Assembly: GCA_946885545.1 (NCBI GenBank)
Contig: CAMPGP010000152.1
Coordinates: 1 to 5,479, forward strand
Direction of reading: 5' to 3'
Origin: an uncultured Altererythrobacter sp.
GTDB lineage: Bacteria; Pseudomonadota; Alphaproteobacteria; Sphingomonadales; Sphingomonadaceae
DNA: 5,479 nucleotides
Shown: piece by piece, positions 1-5,479 of the stretch
How the letters are laid out: every line of letters starts with the position of its first letter
Numbering within the stretch: position 1 is the stretch's first letter
Position numbers and translations under genes: made by a program
Notes under the pieces: generated by a model
Database searches by the model: none
Told to the model about the DNA's origin: nothing
Seen by the model: only the letters and a program-made list of their open reading frames with translations

Positions 1-4
1 CCGG

Positions 5-631
5 TCAGGTGCCGGAACCCGTGGCGAAGAGTGCGATCGTCATCCCCAGCGCGCCGAGCGAAAGCGCGAAGGCGATCAGCATCAGCAGCCCGTCGCGCAC
101 CATGAGCGCCAGCCCGAAGGCGGCAATGGCGATCATCGGCGCCGAGCTGGCGAAGGGAATGAATTCGAGCGGCGGGACAGTGCAGCACAGACCGATCACG
201 ACGAGCGCGGCGAAGCGCGGCCACAGCCCCTTGGTCAACCACTTGAACCGTCCACGGAACCAGCCGTCGACCTTCGCCGCTCCGCCGTCCAGCCGGTGCG
301 CCGCGCGGGCAAGCCTGTCGCCGTCGATCGCGCGGGGTTCGACGAACTTCGGCAGCCAGACGTGGTCGCGCCCGAACAGCAATTGCCCTGCGATCAACGC
401 AATCATCAGCGCAAGGAACGTCGGAACGCCGGGAATTCCGCCGATCGGCGACAGCTCGATCAAGGGTAGGAGAAGCAGGATCGGCCCGAAGCTGCGCCGC
501 CCGAACCGGTCGAGCGCATCGCCGATGCAGACCTCGTCGCGCTCGTCGCCGAGGTCCTCGATGCCTTCGAGGACTTCCCCGATGCTGTGCGGATCGCCGT
601 TCGTCACGCCAGCCCAAACGAGCAGGCGCAC
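5..631 (-). CDS. ExoD-family (exopolysaccharide synthesis ExoD-like) integral membrane protein
   Basis: This is a 208-residue protein of the ExoD family. The family is named for a Sinorhizobium meliloti gene linked to exopolysaccharide production, alkali tolerance and nodule invasion, but its biochemical activity is unknown. What is visible: a soluble acidic N-terminus (residues 12-45, with PHSIGEVLEGIEDLGDE), then hydrophobic segments at about 48-64 and 68-88. A basic, hydrophilic middle follows (about 89-137), then hydrophobic segments at about 139-160, 163-178 and 182-204. The run SFGPILLLLPLIELSPIGGI (47-66), with PGVPTFLA just after it, is typical of the family. The start is a GTG, chosen because GGGAG lies six bases upstream. 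A second in-frame GTG at codon 9 (605-607) is a possible alternative. The gene begins 20 bases after the maoC-like gene ends and probably shares its transcript. Family assignment is confident; role in the cell is not. Confidence 0.85.
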   Translation of the reverse strand: MRLLVWAGVTNGDPHSIGEVLEGIEDLGDERDEVCIGDALDRFGRRSFGPILLLLPLIELSPIGGIPGVPTFLALMIALIAGQLLFGRDHVWLPKFVEPRAIDGDRLARAAHRLDGGAAKVDGWFRGRFKWLTKGLWPRFAALVVIGLCCTVPPLEFIPFASSAPMIAIAAFGLALMVRDGLLMLIAFALSLGALGMTIALFATGSGT

Positions 632-637
632 GAACGG

Positions 638-642
638 CTCCC
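638..642 (-). promoter_or_regulatory. Ribosome binding site of the exoD-like gene
   Basis: On the minus strand GGGAG is followed by a six-base spacer and then the GTG at 631-629. This strong Shine-Dalgarno sequence is the main reason to prefer the GTG over the later in-frame GTG at codon 9. It lies in the short gap after the upstream maoC-like stop codon (652-654). Confidence 0.6.
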
Positions 643-651
643 GCCGCGCGC

Positions 652-1104
652 TCAGGCGGGGTTCTTATTCAGCAATGCCGAGCGCTCGCAGCGGCACACG
701 ACTTCGCCGCGCTGGTTGAGCATTTCGTGGGTGAAGGTGACGATTCCCGCATCGGGGCGCGACTTCGATTCGCGCAGCGCGGAAACCTCGCTGGTCGCGC
801 GCAAGGTGTCGCCGATCGCCACCGGTTTCGGCATCGCGACCTTGTCGTAGCCGAGGTTGGCGACGAGCGTGCCCAGCGTCGTCTCGCCCACGCTCACCCC
901 CACCATCAGCGCGAACGTGAAAGTGCCATTGACGAGGATCTGCCCGAACTCCGATTCCTTCGCCGCCTCGGCATCGAGATGCAGCGGCTGCGGGTTGTGC
1001 GTCATCGTCGTGAACAGCAGGTTGTCGGTCTCGGTCACCGTGCGGCGGATCTCGTGCTCGATCCGGTCGCCCACCTGCCATTCGTCGAAGTACCGGCCTG
1101 CCAT
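652..1104 (-). CDS. MaoC-family (hot-dog fold) acyl-CoA hydratase/dehydratase
   Basis: This is a 150-residue single hot-dog-domain protein of the MaoC dehydratase group, whose members add water to or remove it from enoyl-CoA-type thioesters in the cytoplasm. The N-terminal [13 protein letters not shown] (5-17) and the stretch [20 protein letters not shown] (33-52), followed by [10 protein letters not shown] (53-62), are diagnostic. H42 is the likely catalytic histidine. The position held by aspartate in the usual D-x-N-P-x-H motif is asparagine (N37). This motif, together with [19 protein letters not shown] (82-100) and [12 protein letters not shown] (111-122), resembles the mesaconyl-CoA-hydratase-like subgroup as I recall it. 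The exact substrate cannot be read from sequence. The ATG at 1104 was chosen over an upstream start (codon ending at 1170) because it has GGGAG six bases upstream and the family domain begins at once after it. It is first of a leftward pair with the exoD-like gene and diverges from glpD. Confidence 0.88.
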   Translation of the reverse strand: MAGRYFDEWQVGDRIEHEIRRTVTETDNLLFTTMTHNPQPLHLDAEAAKESEFGQILVNGTFTFALMVGVSVGETTLGTLVANLGYDKVAMPKPVAIGDTLRATSEVSALRESKSRPDAGIVTFTHEMLNQRGEVVCRCERSALLNKNPA

Positions 1105-1110
1105 TGCTTG

Positions 1111-1115
1111 CTCCC
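1111..1115 (-). promoter_or_regulatory. Ribosome binding site of the maoC-like gene
   Basis: On the minus strand GGGAG is followed by a six-base spacer (CAAGCA) and the ATG at 1104-1102. It has the same core and spacing as the site in front of the exoD-like gene. Its GGG lies in one arm of the inverted repeat at 1113-1131. Confidence 0.6.
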
Positions 1116-1131
1116 ATGGATTTCGCATGGG
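1113..1131. repeat. Perfect inverted repeat CCCATG-N7-CATGGG
   Basis: Six-base arms CCCATG (1113-1118) and CATGGG (1126-1131) are exact reverse complements around the seven-base spacer GATTTCG. Two smaller palindromes overlap it: CCATGG at 1114-1119 and ATGG-G-CCAT at 1127-1135. As DNA it could be a dimeric operator in the divergent promoter region. As leftward RNA it would form a six-pair hairpin with a seven-base loop whose 3' arm contains the GGG of the maoC ribosome binding site. The repeat is seen directly; both functions are inference. Confidence 0.45.
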
Positions 1132-1187
1132 CCATAGCCGGGGCACGGTTCGCTGCAAATGCCTCGCCACCCGTCGCGCGAGCCGAT

Positions 1188-1191
1188 AGGG
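1188..1191 (+). promoter_or_regulatory. Ribosome binding site of glpD
   Basis: AGGG sits eight bases upstream of the ATG at 1200. A GAGG at 1196-1199 is directly against the start codon and too close to serve. This site supports ATG 1200 over the in-frame TTG at 1104 or ATG at 1116, which would add 32 or 28 residues not seen in the family. Confidence 0.5.
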
Positions 1192-1199
1192 CGCCGAGG

Positions 1200-2696
1200 A
1201 TGCTCGACCTTCTCGTCATCGGCGGCGGTATCAACGGCGCAGGCATCGCGCGCGACGCCGCGGGGCGCGGGATGAAAGTCGCGCTGGTCGAGAAGGACGA
1301 TCTCGCCAGCCACACCTCGTCCGCCAGCACCAAGCTGGTCCACGGCGGGCTGCGCTATCTCGAGAACTACGAATTCCGCCTCGTGCGCGAGGCGCTGCGC
1401 GAGCGCGAGGTGCTGCTGCGGATCGCACCGCATCTGGTGCGCCCGATGCGCTTCGTCCTGCCGCACGACGCGGGGCTGCGGCCGAAGTGGATGCTGCGCA
1501 CGGGGCTGTTCCTCTACGACCGGTTGGGCGGACGCGGCTCGCTGCCAAGAAGTCGCGGCATCGACCTGCGCGATCCGCCGCACGGCGATGTGCTGCAAAA
1601 TCGCTTCACCCACGGGTTCGAATACTCGGACTGCTGGGTCGACGATGCGCGGCTGGTAGTGCTCAACGCGATGGATGCGCGCGAACGCGGCGCGCAGGTC
1701 CTGACCCGCACGCGCTGCATCGCGCTCGAACGCGCGGGCGATCACTGGCGCGCGACGCTGCGCGCGGGCGGGCGCGGCAAGACGGTGCGAGCGCGTGCGG
1801 TCGCCAACGCCGCAGGGCCGTGGGTCGACGACGTCGCGACGATGGCGCTCGGCACCGGCGCGGAGGCGCACCTGCGGCTGGTCAAGGGCAGCCACATCGT
1901 GATCCGGCGCAAGTTCGAAGGCGAGCACGCGTATATTTTCCAGAACCGCGACGGGCGGATCGTCTTCGCGATTCCCTACGAGCACGACTTCACTTTGATT
2001 GGCACCACCGACCAGTTGTTCGAGGGCGATCGCGACGCGGTGTCGATCTCCGACGACGAGCGCGACTACCTCTGCGCGGCGGCTTCCGAGTATTTCTCGG
2101 AACCGGTGACGCCGGCAGACGTCATCTCAACTTATGCAGGGATTAGACCACTTTACGAGGATAACGCCGCGAGCAATGCGACCGTGACGCGCGATTACGT
2201 GTTCGATGTCGATGCTCCTGCCGGCGATCAAGGGGTCAGCACAGCCCCGTTGCTGAGCGTCTACGGCGGCAAGATCACGACCTATCGCCGCCTCGCCGAA
2301 CACGCGCTCGACCGGCTGGGCAAGCACGTCGACGTCCCGGGCCAGCCATGGACGGCCGATGCGGCCCTGCCCGGCGGCGATTTCGCAGAAAGCCTCGACG
2401 CGTTCCTCGGAGAGATCCGCGCGCTGTGGCCGTGGCTGCCCGATGCGACCGCGCGGCGCATGGCGCGCGCCTACGGCACCCGGATCGAACGGGTGATCGG
2501 GCGCGCGAAATCGCTCGCCGAGCTCGGGCGCGATTGCGGCGGCGGGATGACCGAGGCCGAGGTCGACTACCTGCGGCGCGAGGAGTTCGCACAGACCGCC
2601 GATGACGTGCTCTGGCGGCGCGGCAAGCTGGGCCTGCACCTGGGCGACAAGGCCCACGAAAACGTGACGGCCGCGCTCGCCCGCCACTACGCTTGA
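1200..2696 (+). CDS. glpD: Aerobic FAD-dependent glycerol-3-phosphate dehydrogenase
   Basis: This enzyme oxidises sn-glycerol 3-phosphate to dihydroxyacetone phosphate at the inner face of the cytoplasmic membrane and gives the electrons to ubiquinone. It serves glycerol and glycerophospholipid breakdown. The 498-residue length matches the E. coli enzyme (about 501). The dinucleotide-binding motif GGGINGAG is at 8-15, with the acidic E31 ending the second strand of the Rossmann fold. Near-identical family blocks follow: [20 protein letters not shown] (40-59), [15 protein letters not shown] (139-153), KGSHIV (229-234), IGTTD (267-271), TYAGIRPL (311-318, with R316 matching the E. coli active-site arginine), TRDY (330-333) and [15 protein letters not shown] (356-370). 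The C-terminal helical domain spans about 385-498. The start at 1200 places the flavin motif at the usual distance from the N-terminus. No partner genes glpF, glpK or glpR are in view. Codons over 310-318 are unlike the rest of the gene. putA follows 62 bases downstream on the same strand. Confidence 0.97.
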   Translation: MLDLLVIGGGINGAGIARDAAGRGMKVALVEKDDLASHTSSASTKLVHGGLRYLENYEFRLVREALREREVLLRIAPHLVRPMRFVLPHDAGLRPKWMLRTGLFLYDRLGGRGSLPRSRGIDLRDPPHGDVLQNRFTHGFEYSDCWVDDARLVVLNAMDARERGAQVLTRTRCIALERAGDHWRATLRAGGRGKTVRARAVANAAGPWVDDVATMALGTGAEAHLRLVKGSHIVIRRKFEGEHAYIFQNRDGRIVFAIPYEHDFTLIGTTDQLFEGDRDAVSISDDERDYLCAAASEYFSEPVTPADVISTYAGIRPLYEDNAASNATVTRDYVFDVDAPAGDQGVSTAPLLSVYGGKITTYRRLAEHALDRLGKHVDVPGQPWTADAALPGGDFAESLDAFLGEIRALWPWLPDATARRMARAYGTRIERVIGRAKSLAELGRDCGGGMTEAEVDYLRREEFAQTADDVLWRRGKLGLHLGDKAHENVTAALARHYA

Positions 2697-2708
2697 TTGC
2701 GGCCGAAA

Positions 2709-2726
2709 GCGCGTCCAAGGGCGCGC
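2709..2726 (+). other. GC-rich hairpin in the glpD-putA gap
   Basis: GCGCGTC (2709-2715) can pair with GGCGCGC (2720-2726) around the four-base loop CAAG, giving seven pairs, six of them G-C and one G-U. It starts 13 bases after the glpD stop codon. There is no run of T after it (the next bases are CAATTCCT), so it does not qualify as a standard intrinsic terminator. It may be a partial terminator, a transcript-protecting structure, or chance in GC-rich DNA. The rest of the 62-base gap shows no clear promoter. Confidence 0.35.
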
Positions 2727-2758
2727 CAATTCCTCACCCCTCTCGACCGAGTCGTTCT

Positions 2759-5479
2759 ATGCCCGTTTCCTCCCCCCTCGACCGCACCGCCGTCCGGCTG
2801 GCCTTCCGCCAGGAAGAGGAGGCGTGCCTGGCCGAACGCATGCGACAGGCAGCGCCCGCCACCGCCGTCCACGGCGAAGCGGCGGCGATCGCGGGCAAGC
2901 TTATCGGCGGTGCGCGCGAGCGCAAGGCGAGCGGGATCGACGCCTTCCTCCAGCAGTTCGGCCTCGCGACCGAGGAAGGCATCGCGCTGATGTGCCTCGC
3001 CGAAGCGCTGCTGCGCGTGCCCGACAGCAAGACCGCCGACGCGCTGATCCGCGACAAGATCGGCCATATCGACTGGGCCGAACATCTCGGTGAAAGCTCC
3101 TCGACCTTCGTCAATGCGGCGACCTTCTCGCTCATGCTGACGGGCGAAGTGCTCGAGAAGCCGCAAGAGCAGCAGCGCGGCATGGGCCGCACGCTGCGCA
3201 GCGCGATGAACCGTCTGGGCGAACCGGTGATCCGCACGGCAACGCTGCAGGCGATGCGCATCCTCGGCGGGCAGTTCGTGTTCGGGCGCACGATCGAGGA
3301 AGCGCTGAAACGCGCCGCACCCGAACGCGCCAAGGGCCTCACGCACAGCTTCGACATGCTGGGCGAAGCGGCAATGACCTTCCCCCACGCCGAACGCTAT
3401 CGCCTGGCCTACGAGAACGCGATCGCCCGGCTGGCGCGCGAGACCGACGGCGGCATTTCCAGCTCGCCCGGCATCTCGGTCAAGCTCTCGGCGCTCTATC
3501 CCAAGTACGACCACTTCCACGCTTCCGCGGCCATCAAGGCGCTGGTGCCGATGGTGAAGGACCTCGCGATCAAGGCGCGGGATGCCAACATGCACTTCAC
3601 CATCGATGCCGAGGAAGCCGAGCGGCTCGAGCCTTCGCTCGATATCCTCGAGGCGCTGGTCGCCGACGACGAAATCTTCGCCCGGCCCGGCGGCGGGCAG
3701 TGGGAAGGCTTCGGCCTCGCGATCCAGGCCTATCAGAAGCGCGGCGCGCCGCTGTGCGACTGGGTCGCCAAGCTCGCCCGCAAGCACGGCCGCCGCCTGA
3801 TGGTGCGGCTGGTCAAAGGCGCCTACTGGGACACCGAGATCAAGCTGACCCAGGTCGCCGGGCTCAGGGACTTTCCGGTCTTCACCCGCAAGGTCGGCAC
3901 CGACGTGTCGTATCTCGCCTGCGCGGCGAAGATGCTCGAAGCGCGCGACGTGCTCTACCCCGCCTTCGCCACCCATAACGCCTACACCATCGGCGCGATC
4001 AAGGCGCTGGCCGCAAAGGGCGAAGGTCCCTTCGAATTCCAGAGGCTCCACGGCATGGGCGAGGAAGTCTATTCCGAACTCGCCGCGATCGAAGGCAACC
4101 GCCGCACGCCGGTGCGTATCTATGCGCCGGTCGGCACGCACAAGGACCTGCTCGCCTATCTCGTCCGGCGCCTGCTGGAGAACGGTGCCAACAGCTCGTT
4201 CGTCAATCGCATGGCCGACGCCGAAGTGCCGGTGGGCGAGCTGACCGGCGACCCGGTGGCCGAACTCGCCGCGACGGAGCCCAAGCGCAATCCGGCGATC
4301 CCGCTGCCCGCCGACATCTTCCCCGGCCGCCGCAACAGCGCCGGGATCGACATCGCCGATCCGCTGGTGATCGAGCCGCTGCTCGAACGGCTGCACGTGC
4401 TCGACGCGCGCCGCTGGCATGCCGAACCCACGCTTCGTTCGCCCGAGCAGGGCGAAGTCGCCCCGATCACCCAGCCGCAGGACCTGACGCACGAAGTGGG
4501 CACCCGGCGCGATGCCTTGCCCGAGGAAGTCGACGTCGCGATCACCCGCGCCGCGGCCATCCAGCCGGGCTGGGATTCCCTCGGCGGGGAAAAGCGTGCG
4601 GTCCTGCTCGAAGCCGCCGCCGACATGTTCGAGGCGCATACCGACGAAATCCTCAGCCTGTGCCAGCGCGAAGCGGGCAAGACGCTGATGGACGCGATCC
4701 TCGAATTGCGCGAGGCGGTCGACTTCCTGCGCTACTACGCCGTAGAGGCGCGGCGCCTGTTCACCGCGCCGACGCTCCTGCCCGGCCCGACGGGCGAGGA
4801 AAACAGGCTGAGCCTGCACGGGCGCGGCGTCTTCGCGACGATCAGCCCGTGGAACTTCCCGCTGGCGATCTTCATCGGGCCCGCCGCCGCCGCGCTCGCC
4901 GCGGGCAACACGGTGATCGCCAAGCCCGCCGAGCAGACCCCGCTGATCGCCGCGCTCGCGGTCAAGCTGTGCCACCAGGCGGGCATCCCCGAAGACGTGT
5001 TCCAGCTCCTCCCGGGCGCGGGCGAGGTCGGCCAGCTCATCACCTCCGATCCGCGCATCGCGGGCGTCTCGTTCACCGGTTCGACCCAGACCGCCCACGC
5101 GATCAACCGCAGCCTCGCCGCGCGCGAGGGGCCGATCGCGACGCTGATCGCGGAGACCGGCGGGCAGAACGCGATGATCGTCGACAGTTCGGCGCTGCCC
5201 GAACAAGTGACGCGCGATGTCGTGAACAGCGCCTTCCAGAGCGCCGGCCAGCGGTGCAGCGCGCTGCGCGTGCTCTATCTGCAGGACGATGTCGCGGACG
5301 AGATGCTGGAAATGATCAAGGGCGCGTTCGAAGCGCTGGTGATCGGCGATCCGGAAGATCTCGAAACCGATGTCGGCCCGGTGATCGATCCCGATGCGCG
5401 CGCCGCGCTCGAACGCCACGTCGCCCGGCGCAAGAAGAACGGCCGCACCGTGTGGCGGCGCAAGCTGCCGCGCAGCGTC
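2759..5479 (+). CDS. putA: Bifunctional proline dehydrogenase / L-glutamate gamma-semialdehyde dehydrogenase PutA (C-terminus cut by window edge)
   Basis: PutA converts proline to glutamate in two steps. An FAD proline dehydrogenase feeds the quinone pool, then an NAD-dependent aldehyde dehydrogenase oxidises glutamate semialdehyde, with the intermediate channelled between sites. The window holds 907 codons with no stop; about 100-150 residues are probably missing. There is an N-terminal helical region (about 1-170). The proline dehydrogenase barrel (about 175-475) carries SFDMLGEAAMT (197-207), K242 in KLSALYP, D283 in FTIDAEEAE, RLVKGAYWD (350-358), Y455, and the substrate-binding pair R470/R471 with E474. 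These match E. coli K329, D370, Y540, R555/R556 and E559. The aldehyde dehydrogenase domain (from about 560) has SPWNFPL with N699, K722 in AKPAEQTP, general base E799 in ETGGQN, and nucleophile C833 in GQRCS, 34 residues later as is usual. The N-terminus goes straight into the helical region, so the ribbon-helix-helix repressor domain of enteric PutA is absent. The start is ATG with only a weak CCGAG upstream. Confidence 0.97.
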   Translation, partial: MPVSSPLDRTAVRLAFRQEEEACLAERMRQAAPATAVHGEAAAIAGKLIGGARERKASGIDAFLQQFGLATEEGIALMCLAEALLRVPDSKTADALIRDKIGHIDWAEHLGESSSTFVNAATFSLMLTGEVLEKPQEQQRGMGRTLRSAMNRLGEPVIRTATLQAMRILGGQFVFGRTIEEALKRAAPERAKGLTHSFDMLGEAAMTFPHAERYRLAYENAIARLARETDGGISSSPGISVKLSALYPKYDHFHASAAIKALVPMVKDLAIKARDANMHFTIDAEEAERLEPSLDILEALVADDEIFARPGGGQWEGFGLAIQAYQKRGAPLCDWVAKLARKHGRRLMVRLVKGAYWDTEIKLTQVAGLRDFPVFTRKVGTDVSYLACAAKMLEARDVLYPAFATHNAYTIGAIKALAAKGEGPFEFQRLHGMGEEVYSELAAIEGNRRTPVRIYAPVGTHKDLLAYLVRRLLENGANSSFVNRMADAEVPVGELTGDPVAELAATEPKRNPAIPLPADIFPGRRNSAGIDIADPLVIEPLLERLHVLDARRWHAEPTLRSPEQGEVAPITQPQDLTHEVGTRRDALPEEVDVAITRAAAIQPGWDSLGGEKRAVLLEAAADMFEAHTDEILSLCQREAGKTLMDAILELREAVDFLRYYAVEARRLFTAPTLLPGPTGEENRLSLHGRGVFATISPWNFPLAIFIGPAAAALAAGNTVIAKPAEQTPLIAALAVKLCHQAGIPEDVFQLLPGAGEVGQLITSDPRIAGVSFTGSTQTAHAINRSLAAREGPIATLIAETGGQNAMIVDSSALPEQVTRDVVNSAFQSAGQRCSALRVLYLQDDVADEMLEMIKGAFEALVIGDPEDLETDVGPVIDPDARAALERHVARRKKNGRTVWRRKLPRSV

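Larger units (their letters stand above)
1105..1199. promoter_or_regulatory. Divergent intergenic region between the maoC-like gene and glpD
   Basis: These 95 bases must hold or lie next to the promoters of both the leftward maoC-like/exoD pair and the rightward glpD. No convincing sigma-70 boxes can be read. The best leftward candidate is TTGCAG with TATGGC at a 16-base spacing (minus strand, within about 1132-1160), matching only three of six bases in each box. The region contains an inverted repeat near the maoC end and the ribosome binding sites of both genes. Assignment as a promoter region follows from gene orientation, not from recognised motifs. Confidence 0.5.

Noticed and set aside
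9..719. A 236-codon plus-strand frame opposite the exoD-like gene.
   Set aside because: The product is Ser/Pro/Arg-rich without any domain. The minus strand encodes a credible ExoD protein with membrane segments and a ribosome binding site.
1105..1170. A 22-residue N-terminal extension of the maoC-like protein from a start codon ending at 1170.
   Set aside because: The hot-dog domain starts directly after the ATG at 1104, which has its own GGGAG site. The added residues are low-complexity and match nothing known in the family.
1104..1199. An N-terminal extension of glpD from an in-frame TTG (1104) or ATG (1116).
   Set aside because: The family begins only a few residues before the GGGINGAG flavin motif, AGGG precedes the ATG at 1200 at good spacing, and the extension would run through the divergent promoter region.
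1035..1985. A 316-codon minus-strand frame across the 5' half of glpD and the divergent region.
   Set aside because: It is a GC-rich shadow frame: the composition is Arg/Ala/Asp-heavy with no motif, and it overlaps both the well-supported glpD and the start of the maoC-like gene.
2709..2726. An intrinsic (Rho-independent) terminator for glpD.
   Set aside because: The stem is strong, but no T-run follows it, so it is listed only as a hairpin.
2687..5419. A 910-codon open reading frame on the minus strand, antisense to the whole visible putA gene.
   Set aside because: Its codons sit exactly opposite the putA codons, so it is interrupted only where putA uses TTA, CTA or TCA, which are rare in this GC-rich genome. 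The translation is Arg/Asp/Gly-rich with no recognisable domain, while the plus strand encodes a complete set of PutA active-site motifs.

Overview
The window looks like a chromosomal stretch of a GC-rich alphaproteobacterium. Sphingomonadales (Erythrobacter/Sphingomonas-like) is my best guess. That guess rests on the strong G/C bias at third codon positions, a PutA without the N-terminal DNA-binding domain found in enteric bacteria, and the ExoD and MaoC protein types. It is inference from general resemblance, not from a database search.

Layout, left to right. A leftward pair fills 5-1104: a MaoC-type (hot-dog) hydratase (1104 to 652) followed 20 bases later by an ExoD-family membrane protein (631 to 5). 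A 95-base divergent intergenic region (1105-1199) separates this pair from a rightward pair. The rightward pair is glpD, the aerobic FAD-dependent sn-glycerol-3-phosphate dehydrogenase (1200-2696), and after a 62-base gap putA, the bifunctional proline dehydrogenase/L-glutamate-gamma-semialdehyde dehydrogenase (2759 to beyond the right edge). putA has 907 codons in the window and lacks only its C-terminal part. The four genes leave no gene-free stretch longer than 95 bases, apart from the first four bases.

glpD and putA both encode flavoenzymes that oxidise a small carbon source (glycerol 3-phosphate or proline) and pass electrons to the membrane quinone pool, so adjacency makes metabolic sense. 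Whether they share a transcript is unproven. The MaoC protein belongs to a subgroup whose active-site motif departs from the canonical R-hydratase motif; its substrate is unknown. ExoD is a poorly understood integral membrane protein.

I found no mobile element, CRISPR array, RNA gene or novel multi-gene system. The points worth a second look are small: a perfect inverted repeat that overlaps the maoC ribosome binding site, a GC-rich hairpin between glpD and putA, a cluster of atypical codons over a conserved motif of glpD, and the altered MaoC motif. A 910-codon open frame antisense to putA is a codon-bias artefact.
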